Of a stretch of DNA of 64,000 nt, positions 47,593-58,627 are shown piece by piece. This stretch comes from Stomoxys calcitrans. Taxonomy: Eukaryota; Arthropoda; Insecta; Diptera; Muscidae. The stretch spans positions 127,315,736 to 127,379,735 of the forward strand of contig NC_081553.1 of assembly GCF_963082655.1 (NCBI RefSeq), in the 5' to 3' direction. Every line of letters begins with the position of its first letter. Position 1 is the first letter of the stretch. The notes below the pieces were generated by a model. That model searched no databases, was not told the origin of the DNA, and saw only the letters and a program-made list of their open reading frames with translations. The translations under genes were made by a program, and so were the position numbers.

Positions 47593-48918
47593 CAAGTTAA
47601 AAGGCGTTAAGTTCGGCCGGGCCGAACTTTGGATACCCCCCACCACGGGTATATATGTAAACCACCATTCATCAAAATCCGGTGAAAATTGCATTCCTTA
47701 TGTCCCATAGCAGTTATATCGAAATATGTTCCGATTTGGACCAAATAATAATAAGCACAGTAGCTATATTTTAAAATAAACCGATCTGAACCATATACGA
47801 CACGGATGTCGAAAAGCCTAATATAAGTCACTGTGTCAAATTTCAGTGAAATCGGATTATAAATGCGCTTTTTATGGGGCCAAGACTTTAAATCGAGATA
47901 TCGGTCTAAATGGCAGCTATATCAAAATCTGGACCGGTTTGGGCCAAGTTGCACAACAATGTCGAAGAGCCTAACACAAAGCACTGTCCCAAATTTCGGT
48001 GAAATTGGACAAACACTTAAATCGAGAGATCGGTCTATATGGCAGCTATATAAAAATCTGCACCGATCTGCGTAAAATCGAAGAAGGACGTCGAAGAGCC
48101 TAACTTAACTCACTGTCTCAAATTTCAGCTACATCGGACAATAAATGCGTCTTTTATGGCCCCAAAACCTAAAACCTAGATATCGGTCTATATGGCAGCT
48201 ATATCCAAATCGGGACCGATCTGTGCGATATTGGAGAAATATGTCAAGGGGCTTAACTTAACTCACTGTCCCAAATTTCGGCGACATCGGGCAATAAAAG
48301 CGCCTTTAAGGGGTCCAAAACCTTAAGTCGATATGGTAGCTATATGCAAATCTAGACCGATCAGGGCCAAATTGAAGAAAGATATCGAAGGGCCTAAGAC
48401 AAATCACTGTCCCAAATTTCAGCACAATCGGATAATAAATGTGGCTTTAATAGGCCTCAGACCCGGAGGATCGGTCAACATGGCAGCTATATCCAAATCT
48501 AAACCGACCTGGGCCAACTCGACGAGGGATATCGAAGAGCCTTACACAACTCACTCTCCCAAATTTTAGCAGAATCGGATAATAAATGTGGCCTTTATTG
48601 GCCTAAGACCCTAAATCGGCGGATCGGTCTATATGGGGGCTATATTAAGATATAGTCCGATATAGCCCATCTTCGAACTCAACCTGCTTATGGACAAAAA
48701 AAAGAACCTGTGCAAAATTTCAGCTCAGTATCTCTATTTTAAAGACTGTAGCGTGATTTCAACAGACGGGCGGACAGACGGACGGACATGTCTAGATCGT
48801 CTTAGATTTTTACGCTGATCAGGAATATATATACTTTATAGGGTCGGAAATGGATATCTCGATGTGTTGCAGACGGAATGACAAAGTTAATATACCCCAT
48901 CCTTCGGTGGTGGGTATA
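47593..48918 (-). mobile_element. Type A DINE-like element, complete
   Basis: The left end is CAAGTTAAAAGGCGTTAAG with the perfect GTTCGGCCGGGCCGAAC palindrome. Seven units, a GACGGGCGGACAGACGGACG tract (48,764-48,783) and the 5' palindrome to 48,918. Length 1,326 bp, almost the same as the copy at 30,599. Confidence 0.85.
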
Positions 48919-48970
48919 AAAACAGAAATTAAAAAAATATTTTCAAATTATACAACATATCTCGCACTGT

Positions 48971-49290
48971 GGAGGCCACCGTAGCGCAGAGGTTCGCCTA
49001 AGACGCTGAACGCCTGGGTTCGAATCCTGTCGTGACCATCAGAAAAATTTTCAGCGGTGGTTTTGCCCTCCTAATGCTGGCGACATTTGTGAGGTACTAT
49101 GCTATATAAAACTTCTCTCCCAAGAGGTGTCTCACTGTGGCACGCCGTTTGGACTCGGCAATAAAGAGGAGGCCCCTTATTTATTGAGCTTAAATTTGAA
49201 TCGGACTGCACTCATTGATATGTGAGAAGTTTTCCCCTGCTTCTTAGTGGAATGTTCATGGGCATAGTTTGCAATTTGCATCTCGCACTG
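48971..49290 (+). mobile_element. tRNA-derived SINE, near full length
   Basis: A box TAGCGCAGAGG (48,982-48,992) and perfect B box GGTTCGAATCC (49,017-49,027) in a tRNA-like head. The body contains GCGGTGGTTTTGCCCTCC, GGACTCGGCAATAAAGAGG and AATCGGACTGCACTCATTG, to TGTTCATGGGCATAG. A few bases are missing from the head relative to the copy at 4,160. Confidence 0.8.
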
Positions 49291-50903
49291 ATATGGATGC
49301 AAATTTGCGAAGCTAAAAACCCCAGTTTTCTGCAACGCGGGAGAGATTTGAAATTAATTTTCTCAAATGCCAATGCAAATTCATCCAGTAAGCTGACCCA
49401 ATCTGCGTCCAAACACAATGAACCCATGATATGTTTACATTCATTAATTATTAATAAAACTCCCTGGTTTATAAGAGAATGTTGCCATGCATAACGCATT
49501 ATGACCGCATAAAGAGACAATCACGACGATTGGCCAACCCACAAGTAAGCAATTGTAGTTTTCAATAATTGTTGCATGCTTATAGGTTTACAATAGAAAG
49601 CGCACAAATAATTGCCAGCCTTCTAAGGGGGCATAACGTACAATTGTAAATAATAGCATACTTTTAGGTAACCAAACTATTCGTTTTGCAATAAGGGGTC
49701 GATTTAATGTGCCCTGTAATTTGCTATGCATTTCTAAAACAGCCAACTAATCGAATGAAAGCCAATTAAGTTTAACAGCCATGTACTAGAATTGCCTTTC
49801 AATTATTTCAATCAGCAATTTTTCTGTTAAATTGATAGTCATTTCGGACAACACCAAAACGAACGAAAAGAGACGACCAAATGAAATAGATAAAAAAAAA
49901 CTCTGCCCGACTTGAAGGCTAGGAGGAGCAAAAGACAAAAAAAAGATAAAACAAAATTCAAAGTGACTATAAGTGAAATTAAGTTGTCATGCCGTCAGTG
50001 CAACAGCCACTTGGACTTCTTGCTCTGCTGTTGACGTGCTGATGATGACAAGGCATTTGAGGTGGTTACGAATGTGGCCGTAACAATGTGGCATCGGCGT
50101 CAATTGCCACACACGCAAACGGCAAATAATTGCAGGGCAATCTACCGTGCGAACAAATAGCTGTAACATTCTCAATGCTCTTCGCCCGCTTTACCCTCTT
50201 TCCGGTTAAAAAAGGACATGCAGCTCAACTGGAATTGCCTTACAAATACCTGGCAAGGCTTACAATCAAATCAGATCGAAACGAGTGCAGTAAAAATAAA
50301 GCAGGTCACTTGAAATGACAGTTGAATGGTGTAACATGTTGCAAGTAAGTTAGAGCATAATACATCCAATTTATTTCGTTATCGTCCTCGATGGCATGGG
50401 TATGTCGAAGAATATAACAAAGGGAACAAATCTTAAAGTGTTTGTTCTGCCTTAGTTAGTCTTTAGGGAGGGAAAAATCACCACATTTGTATTCACTTTC
50501 TCTTTGTATATAAAAAAAAAACAAAACAAATATCACTTAATTGGCAGGGCTAAAATTCTGTGTACCCTACATCATCAATCTTTCACAAAGCTTATGTTGA
50601 TTGCAAGTCAGGGGTTGTTTGTTTGTTTGTTTGTTTGTTTGTTTATTATTTATGACATTACTAGTACAACAAGACATAAGTCTTATAATTGACTGTACTA
50701 GAATCACAAGAAGATACACAGTAATGGTTTACAAAAATTAGAAGTAGGAAAACATTTTATAAATAAAATTGGTTGGTATATGATAGCCATATCAAAGGGC
50801 AACCAATGTGTATCCTAGGACCATGCTTTAGGAATCTGCACCGGAAATGTCGAACTATGTACAGAGAAGGTTCAATATATGCCCTGTCAGATGTATTAGA
50901 AAA
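49291..50903. other. Low-copy DNA
   Basis: No gene recognised in 1.6 kb. Contains a (GTTT)7 array (50,615-50,643). Overlapping frames at 49,212-49,520 on both strands start inside the SINE tail and lack any motif. Confidence 0.4.
50615..50643. repeat. (GTTT)7 microsatellite
   Basis: Seven uninterrupted tetramers after CAGGGGTT. Confidence 0.9.
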
Positions 50904-51959
50904 CAAGTAAGAGCGTGCTAAGTTCGGTCGGGCCGAATCTTATATACCCTCCGCCATGGGTCGCATTTGCCCAGTTCTATGCGCGGTATCTTTTTTTGAG
51001 GCAAACAAAGAATATTGAATAAGAACTGTTATGCTATTGGAGCTATATCAAGTTATAGTCCGATTCGGACCATAAATGAACGCTGAACATTGTAGAAGTC
51101 ATTGTGTAATATTTCAGTTAATTGGGATGCCCCTACGAGGAGCAATTCTTCTCCTCGTAGGGGCTCAAGAAGAAAAAATCGGGAGATCGGTTTATATGAA
51201 AGCTGTATGAAGCTATAGATCGATTCGGACCATATTGCACATGTATGTTGAGGGTCATGGGAGCAGCCGTTGTACAATTTCTGCCAAATCGGATAAGAAT
51301 TACGCCCTCTAGAGGCTCAAGAAGTCAACATCCCAGATCGGCTTATATGTCAGCTATATCAGGTCATGTATCGATTTGCGCTATACTTAGCACAGTTATT
51401 GGAAGTCATACGAACAAACCTCATGCAAAATTTCAGTCAAAACGGTTGAGAATTGCACCCTCCAGCGGCTCAAGAAGTCATGATCCTAGATCGGTTTATA
51501 TGACAGCTATACCAGAATATGATTCGATTTATATCATACTTAAAACAGTTGTTGGAAGTGATACCAAAACACTACGTGCAAAATTTCAGTCAAATCGGAC
51601 GACAGTTGCGCCCTGTAGAGGCTCAAGAAGTCAAGACCCAAGATCGGTTTATATGGCAACTATATCAAAACATGGACCGATTTAGTCCATTTACAATCCC
51701 AACCAACCTACACTAATAAAAAGTATTTGTGCAAAATTTCAAGCGTCTAGCTTTATTCCTTCGAAAGTTAGCGTGCTTTCGACAGACAGACGGACGGATG
51801 GACAGCCGGACGGACGGACAAACGGACATGGCCAGATCGACTTAAAATGACATGACGATCAAGAATATATATACTTTATGGGGTCTCAGACGCATATTTG
51901 GGGTTTTACAAGCATAATGACGAAATTAGTAGTCCCTCATCCTATGGTGGAGGGTATAA
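50904..51959 (-). mobile_element. Type B DINE-like element, complete
   Basis: 3' end at left (CAAGTAAGAGCGTGCTAAG, palindrome variant GTTCGGTCGGGCCGAA, TATACCCTCCGCCATGGG), four units, GGACGGATGGACAGCCGGAC tract (51,791-51,830), 5' palindrome to 51,959. Length 1,056 bp. It includes a 14-bp-arm hairpin at 51,129-51,164. Confidence 0.85.
51129..51164. repeat. 14-bp-arm snap-back inverted repeat
   Basis: GCCCCTACGAGGAG and its exact mirror around an 8-nt loop, at a unit boundary of the type B element. Confidence 0.85.
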
Positions 51960-52259
51960 TACAATGCCCTTCATTACCGCCTTACAGGATGTGCGTTGGA
52001 TTGCAAGAGACTTTACAACAACCTGGAAAGATGACATGTTGTAGTAAAGCTGCCATGATCTGAGATATAAGTTTGGCTGTGAAATTTTGATTAATAGTGG
52101 ACTGAAACAACTTGTCTCCAAATTTACACCGGTGAATAAGAGTCTAGCCACACTCCAAGGACATATTTTATGAGGGTAATCTCCCTGTCTTTGGCCCAAA
52201 GGACGGAAATTAATTATTTCAAAAGTGAAAGTTTGATAATGGATTGCGGCTTACGGTAT
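51960..52259. other. No feature recognised
   Basis: Low-copy spacer between a type B element and the LINE relic; it could be part of the LINE 5' region but nothing shows it. Confidence 0.3.
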
Positions 52260-53580
52260 GCGGGTCTATGGAAAGGGTAGCAAAAACCTAAGATCTGACA
52301 CTACACGGAAGCTGGGCGTAGAAAAGTTATAAACGCAACATATGGAAATGGCATACTACACCCGACTGCTCGAATTGTTTGATGGAAGCACCCCATTGCG
52401 CCGACCGATAATATAGCGGCGCAGTAGCAAATCCTTGACATTGAAAGGAAAATGCCACGATTGCCTCTCTCAAGAAACCCTTGGAAACTCCATACAGTAT
52501 CCTGTGGTTCCTGAGTCTTCATGGAGGACTGTGTCTTTCTAATACATGCCATAGCCATAACGATTGGGCCATTTGGTCGCTGAAAAATGTTAGGAGCCGC
52601 CCTCTTACTCCAGACTTGTTACGATGCACAACAGAGACGAGTTGACATATGCAGTCATCGATATCAGCAGTGCATCTGATAAGGCCAAAACAGAATAAGC
52701 GCGTTCAGCTTAGTTTTTGGGCGTTTCATTAAAAAATGTAACTTTGCAGACAACCAAACCCAATAAACAATTTTTTACATTGACGTCTAAAAACACTACT
52801 TAACGTATGGCAACACAGGATGACGCTCGATTTTAGTCTTCAAAGTTTACAATTCTTTAAGTTTTGCGCCTGGTTTTTGTGGGATTTGTCTGCAGAGTAG
52901 CATTTTTTAACGCAGCGCTCAAAAACCAAGCTCAATGCGTTCATTCTGTTTTGACCCGTAGGATTCGACTGTTCCAAGTGGAGGATATGGTAAACGAGCG
53001 GATTTTCGAATGTATGAAAGTCTAAAATTTTTGCTTGGAAGTATAGATGGGACATCTCGACTTGGCGACAAAGATGGACATCCTCCAGCTCACAAAGATG
53101 ACGCACAGTGGGATGGGAAAAAAATAAGTCTGCCATTTTGGTAGAAATTTTATATGGTAATAGCTGAGGTGTTATCCAGTCTATATGCAGGGGCCCATTG
53201 GTGGGCATTCAAAGTTGGTCACCTCGGCCCTACAAAATATTGTTCGGGCTGTCAAAAGAGCATTTATAGTCCCATTTTCAATTTTTTGCTGGAAGGTGCT
53301 TTAAAAGCTCTACAAAACACAGGCCTAAATCTTTTACAGTGTCCAAGAAATTTGACTAACAAATTTGGTTTTTTTGGAATTTTCGCTGAGGCTAGACTCT
53401 TATTTTGTTGCTTGTGAAAGCATTTCTGAACCGTCTTTCACAGGGAGGAGAAGGAGGAAGGAACTCTCCTTGTGATAGGCATTGACCAAGTCTCCGTGAC
53501 AAGTTTAGCTAAGACTAAAGGCATGACGTTCTACGGGACAAAGGCTTTCTTTTTCAAGATTGAAGACTAGGATTGGCAAT
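52260..53580 (+). pseudogene. LINE ORF1 relic with DUF4780-like domain (copy 2)
   Basis: Collinear with 885-1755: it shares TCCTGTGG (52,498), the GAGTCTTCATGGAGGACTGT stretch, GGAGCCGCCCTCTTAC, CACAACAGAGAC, GTGGAGGAT and GACATCCTCCAGCTCACAAA. The domain end is readable as FHREEKEEGTL then IDQVSVTSLAKTKGM (53,435-53,525). Two insertions break it: a 277-bp MITE (52,682-52,958) and an unclassified ~330-bp insert at about 53,101-53,432 without visible terminal repeats. Frames and stops show it is dead. It probably belongs to the same LINE insertion as the ORF2 relic that follows. Confidence 0.65.
52682..52958. mobile_element. MITE with ~65-bp inverted repeats and TA duplication
   Basis: The left arm (CAAAACAGAATAAGCGCG to AACTTTGCAGA) is mirrored by the right arm (TCTGCAGAGTAGCATTTTTT to TCATTCTGTTTTG), imperfectly over about 65 bp. 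Flanks are TA (52,680-52,681 and 52,959-52,960). The intact target, CCGGTAGGATTCC, is seen at about 1,270-1,283. The TA duplication points to the Tc1/mariner superfamily. No coding capacity. Confidence 0.85.
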
Positions 53581-53694
53581 GCAGTGAGACTCAATGCTGT
53601 CTATGAATATGGGGATAACAACGAGATCATCACCGACGAATAAGTGACAGGAAACCCAAAGCAGCCTAACGAAGACTAAGATAGGCAAAGATTT

Positions 53695-53870
53695 CGGAGT
53701 CCACCGTGGCGTAGAGGTTAACATTTTCGCATATGACGGCGAACGCCTCGGTTTAAATCTCGGCGTGAACACCAGCAACTCGTTGTCTCATATCAACAAC
53801 ACTCGTTGATATGAGACAAGTATCCCCTGTTCCTTAATGAAATATTCATGAGAGATTTAGTATTAGTAGT
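53695..53870 (+). mobile_element. tRNA-derived SINE with snap-back
   Basis: Head GTCCACCGTGGCGTAGAGG, decayed B box GGTTTAAATCT. Nearly all of the body is deleted; the tail TATCCCCTGTTCCTTAATG and ATATTCATGAGAG remain. A 15-bp perfect inverted repeat sits at the deletion point (53,783-53,819). Confidence 0.65.
53783..53819. repeat. 15-bp-arm snap-back inverted repeat
   Basis: TTGTCTCATATCAAC and its exact mirror around a 7-nt loop. The right arm is normal SINE tail sequence; the left arm is its inverted extra copy. Confidence 0.85.
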
Positions 53871-55764
53871 CGGTAGTATATGCAAACATCCTAACATTGA
53901 AACATTTGGCAGTGCAGAGACAAGAAACTCAATGCAGCCTAACGCACAGGGAACCGACGATGAGTCAACCACCAAGAAGTCTCTTTACAGTGGGACTAGT
54001 GTTTCAGGTTATCCAGATAAACCTCTTGGCATCACTTTATCTACCTTTCGACTCTCAGACACCGCTAGCCAAGACGGAGCTGCAACGGATGGTGTGGAAG
54101 GCAAAACAGACAGGAAATGAGATACTAATAGTGTGAGATGGGAACTCTCACTTATAAGTGGGGTCAAGCCCTGGCAGAGTTCGTGTATACTAACGATCAA
54201 ATAACACTTAATAGTGGTAACACAGCTATCTTTGTTAATTAGATTTGGGAGGAGGTTTTTAATGTGACAATATGCGCTAAAACCAATAAGCTTTCGAATT
54301 AAGATGAAAACCAAATGATCAAAATTCGGAAGACTACTCACAGGAGGACTTAGGCATGACATTTGACTATGTCTACAGAATAACGACTGCAACACTGGGG
54401 TATTTCGAATTATTGTTGTCCTCTTCGAGAAAGGAAATCAACCCAAGAAAACCCAGATTCGCAACAATAGGAAAGAGGTCCGCAACTTTATAACAGACTA
54501 CGTCGAAGAAATCGTTATTTTTTTGGGATGAGTTTTACACACGACTCAAGGAATACGATAAGTTTATCAGAGCGGCGAAACGTGCCTCCTGAAAGCCTTT
54601 CTGCGAACAAATTGAGAGGGGGTGTGAGAGCAGAGACAACCGAGGAGGTGTTGAGGGTATTAGTGAATCGCAATTTTCTACAGGCACTGGGCACACCACA
54701 GGGGGCATTTTATCGCTATTCCTATGAGTGACCACCACAAATAACATGATACCAATGATGACTGAGGTGGGATTTGAACCCGTCTGCTACGCCGACGATA
54801 TTATAATATTTCTAAGAGGTAAGGGTCTTGAAGATGACATACGACTGAGCTAAACCTAGGGGTCTCAATGTTACCCAAAGAAGACTGAAAACTGTCTACG
54901 AAGGTGGGCCAATTCCTTAACAAAACGATTTCCATATCTGACATGGTCAAATACTTAGGAGTGAACTAAGACAGGAAACTGAATTGGAAGGGTCACATTG
55001 AGAAGCATACCGAGAAGGCTCACAGATATTGGCGACTGTGTAGATGGAGTGTATGCCCGAGCCTGAATCCAAGGATAGTCCACTGGCTCTAGCGTGATTA
55101 GACCAATGCTTACTTACTCGTTAGTAGTTTGGTGTACTGCGAAGTAGAAAAGGGCGGAGCGATGAGGATAGAGGATAGGAGCAGGTCACACCATCGCGGT
55201 ATAATAGAGTCGACGATAGGAAGCCTGGAAGGAATGGAGGAGGTTTTCGATCAAATACCTAAGGCGACATTTGCTGGCGAGTGCGAGGTGGAGAACCAGG
55301 AGAGCCCGGAGGTGGTCCGATGTTAACGCGAGGACGTCGAATGTGAGCCTATTTACGGACATTAAACTGGCCATCAGGGCAATAAAAACCAGTAAAGTAA
55401 AGTCACAAATAGTCTTGGAGTATAAGAAGGAGATTAACACCTTTTCTAAGGACTACACAAACCGCATTATTTGGGTGCCGGGCCATAGCGGAGCAAGGGG
55501 GAATGAAAGAGCAGACGAATTGGCAGTGAAGGCCAAAGGACTGCCATCAATAAACTTGATTAATCCGAAGCCTTTCGGGTCGACGCAGTCATAGTTAAGG
55601 GCGTGGGCGACTAATCGCTTGGATGACGAAAATCCCGAATTAGGGGTTCCGAGGTTACTTTTAGTATTTAAAGTGCACAACAAGCCGATTACTGGCTAAG
55701 GAGTACGTCAATAGTTTCATGGGGTGGATTAATTTTCGCACCCTATTTTCAACCTAACCTAATC
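53871..55764 (+). pseudogene. LINE ORF2 relic: linker, RT and RNase H
   Basis: Motifs appear in the correct order, but with deletions and frame changes. RLKEYDKFIRAAKRAS, a stop, then KAFCEQIE (about 54,545-54,620) matches the endonuclease-RT linker. GTPQG is at 54,690-54,704. GFEPVCYADDIIIFLRGKG has the catalytic YADD at 54,788-54,799. KLNWKGHIEK follows at about 54,975-55,005 (end of RT). RNase H is at 55,271-55,594 with FTDIKLAIRAI, WVPGHSG (55,472-55,492) and GNERADELA. The element ends AACCTAACCTAATC (55,751-55,764). Most of the endonuclease domain and the RT fingers are not recognisable. ORF1 with DUF4780 plus an ORF2 with RNase H suggests an I/LOA-like clade (inference). Not functional. 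Confidence 0.7.
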
Positions 55765-56030
55765 TTGTGTCGGCTACCCCGTATATAGCACGGTATACCT
55801 TATGTCATTCAAATCTTATGTTAAATGCGCGCTCTTTACTCCCGCATCATTGGTTGGACGAACGTGATGAATTTCGAAATTTCCAAAGATGATTGTGTAT
55901 ACTCTGCGCTCGTATAAGAATTTGAGCCTACAAGTGTGCACTCGAAGTAATTTCCCAACTCAAGGGTGTGACAGCCGTAGACGCTCTCCAATCGTTTTCA
56001 TTGAAGCTGGCGTCAAAGTTAATGCGACTA
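55765..56030. other. No feature recognised
   Basis: Spacer of about 265 bp between two LINE 3' ends that face each other. Confidence 0.3.
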
Positions 56031-56165
56031 GGTTGGGTTAGGTTAGGTTGAAAAGAGGATGCGTCTATTAATCCGGCCCATGCCACTATGGAGATACACC
56101 GAAGCCAGTAATCAAGCCGAATCAAGTGCGCTCTAAATAAAAAAAGTAAAAACTCAAAATTTTGC
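56031..56165 (-). mobile_element. LINE 3' terminus, minus strand
   Basis: Begins GGTTGGGTTAGGTTAGGTTG then AAAAGAGGATGCGTC, the mirror of the end at 55,730-55,764. Only about 130 bp is present. Tail-to-tail with the preceding LINE. Confidence 0.6.
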
Positions 56166-56345
56166 GCGTGAACATACCACTAAGATCAGGGACAAATTTT
56201 TAGCATATCAATGACTACAGTCCGATTCAAGTTAAGATCAAGGATAATGGTAATTCTTTTTATAGACGAGGCATGCCCCAGTGTGACACCTCTTTAGAGA
56301 GGTCACAAATATTGCGAAGAAGAGGGACAAATCTTCGCTTAAAAT
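56166..56345 (-). mobile_element. tRNA-derived SINE body fragment
   Basis: Minus-strand tail (GTGAACATACCACTAAG), AGTCCGATTCAAGTTAAG, CAGTGTGACACCTCTTTAGA, GAGGGACAAATCTTCGCTTA. The tRNA-like head is replaced by a type B head at 56,350. Confidence 0.6.
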
Positions 56346-56349
56346 ATTT

Positions 56350-56694
56350 TACACCCTCCTCCATACGATGGGGTATACTAATTACGTAATTTCGTTTGTA
56401 ACCCATCGAAATATTGATCTGAGACCCACCAAAGTATATACATCTTTGATCGTCTTGATATTCTTAGTTGATTTAGCCATGTCCGTCCGTCTGTCTGTCA
56501 AAAGCACGCTAACTTTCGCAAGAATAAAGCTAGGTGCTTGAAAATTTCCATACATACTTCTAATTAGGGCAAGTCGATTGAGATTGTAAATGGGGCGAAT
56601 CGGTCCATGTTTTGGTTTAGCTGTTATTTAAACCGATATCGGATCTTGACTTCTCGAAGACGCAATTCTTATCCGATTTGACTGAAATCTTATG
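56350..56694 (+). mobile_element. Type B DINE-like 5' fragment
   Basis: Starts TACACCCTCCTCCATACGAT, GTCCGTCCGTCTGTCTGTC tract (56,480-56,498), one and a half units, then cut by type D (minus) at about 56,695. Confidence 0.7.
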
Positions 56695-58040
56695 TATAAA
56701 AATCAATTTGTGTTTGTTTGAAATTTTAACAGATGGTGCATAATGACCCCGTGGTGAAAATAGGGTGCTATATTTTTTGATATCTGAAGGGGGGGGGGAG
56801 GTGGGGCGGACCCGCCCACTTTTCCTAATTTTCAGAAACGCCAGATCTCGGAGATGGGATGTGCGATTTAAGCGAAATTTTCCGTGCTCTCATTTAGTAC
56901 CCTAGAAATAAAAACTTGATATCCAAATTTCGGATGGGGTACCTAGGGGGGGCTGCCCCACCCTAAAACCTACCAAACATATATTTAGACCAATCACGAC
57001 AATATGGGACTCAAAAGAAAGGTATTTAGGGTAAGAAAACGTATCTGATATCCAATCGTCGGACCAAGTGCTAGGTGGGCCACCCCAAGCCCCAAAACAC
57101 CCCTAAATCGGACTTATTTAACAACCATGGCAATATGGGACTCAAATGAATGGTATTTGCGAGTAGAATACGAATCTGATATCCAAATGTGGGACCACGT
57201 TTCTGGGGGTCCACCCCTTCCCCAAAACACCCCCCAAACAGGACTAATTTACTGACCATGGCAATATGGGGCTTAAATAAAAGGTATTTGAGTGTAGAAT
57301 TAGAATCTAATATCCAAATATGGGACCAAGTGTTTGGGGGCCACCTCTCCCCAAACACATCCCCCAAATGGGACGAATTTACGACCATAGCAATATGGGG
57401 CTCAAATTAAAGGTTTTTGGGGGTAAAGTACGAATTTGATATCAATATTCGGGAAAAGTGTCTATGGGGCCACGCCACCCCCACAACACAACCCAAATAG
57501 TAAGTATTTTCTGACTATTGCAATATGAGGCTCAAAAAAGAGGGTTTTTAAAGTGGAACACGAATCCGATATATATTTTCAAGGCCAACTCACTGAGTGG
57601 CCGTCCATCCCACAAAACACCCCCCAAGCCGGTCATGTTTGCCGACTATGGAAAAATGGGGCTCAAATTAGAGGTATGTGGGAGTAGACCCCGTATCTGA
57701 TATTAACATTAGGGGCCAATAGTCTAGAGGACGTACCACCACCATAGCAACCCCCAAATAGGACATATTTGCTCACTAAGACAATTTTGGTCTTAAAGCG
57801 AGTGGAACTAAATATTCATAGTGTTTAAGACCAATTCCCCAAACCGGACATATTTGCTGATTTTTGCAATAAGAAGTTTAAATGAAATTAGAAGACGAAT
57901 TTGATATCCAATTTTGAGGTCAATGGCAATATGGGGTTGAAATAAATTATGTATAGATAAATGAGAATAGAGCACGTTGCTGATATATTTACCGGGACCA
58001 CCCCAATCCCCAAAACACCCCTAAATCGTGCAAAGACTCG
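56695..58040 (-). mobile_element. Type D repeat, minus strand
   Basis: It reads as the reverse complement of 25,900-27,360: TATAAAAATCAATTTGTGTT, a GGGGGGGGGGAGG run (56,784-56,796), GGGCTGCCCCACCC, and nine units with CAATATGGGGCTCAAAT. It is uninterrupted at 57,505, giving the empty site for the MITE at 26,292. The CTAGCTGACCC end is missing. Confidence 0.6.
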
Positions 58041-58069
58041 GTATCGTTTCATAAAGCACGTATAAGCCT

Positions 58070-58356
58070 AGAATGGCAAACTTCTCACATATCAACAAGT
58101 GCTGTCCGATTCAATTTTATGTTCAATGATAAGGGGCCTCATATTTATAGCAGAGTCTGAACGGCACGCCGCAGTGCAACAACTCTTTGTGGAGAAGTTT
58201 TCACATGGCTGCTATACCTTTTTTCATGGCATAGTACCTCACAAATATCACCAGCATATGGAAAACAAAACCACCGCTGAAAAAAAAAGTATTTTCTGAT
58301 GTTCTCGCTAAAATTCGGACACCGGCAGAAGGCTAACCTCTACGCTACGGTGGCTC
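58070..58356 (-). mobile_element. tRNA-derived SINE, near full length (copy 1 of pair)
   Basis: Minus-strand A box at 58,337-58,347 (rc CCTCTACGCTA). The B box is degraded. The body has CATGGCTGCTATACCTTTTT, which is the uninterrupted equivalent of the site where the neighbouring copy carries a type A element. Confidence 0.75.
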
Positions 58357-58439
58357 CCTAGACACCTAGAAAAATAAATCTACCTATTTTATTTTTGTAA
58401 GGGTATAATGGAATAGTTTTTCATCAGATTCCAGAATAA

Positions 58440-58620
58440 TTTAAGTAAGGGGGAGGGTCCGCCCCTTGCGATATTAAAAAATTATATAGCCTATTGCTTA
58501 TTCCGGACCAATCCCCACAATCTTTGAAAATTTTGAAGAAATCGGTTCAGCGGTTTTAGAGTCTGTGCGGAACAAACAAATTTACAAACCCACAAACAAA
58601 CAAACACAAATTCATTTATA
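58440..58620 (+). mobile_element. Type D right-end relic
   Basis: AAGTAAGGGGGAGGGTCCGC, ATCGGTTCAGCGGTTTTAG, an AAACAAACAAACAC stretch and TTCATTTATATATATG: the right-hand ~180 bp of type D, diverged. Confidence 0.6.
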
Positions 58621-58627
58621 TATATGT

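Noticed and set aside
48971..49045. tRNA gene suggested by A and B boxes
   Set aside because: The head continues into a SINE body shared with other copies, has lost bases from the tRNA fold, and recurs with decay; it is a SINE promoter.
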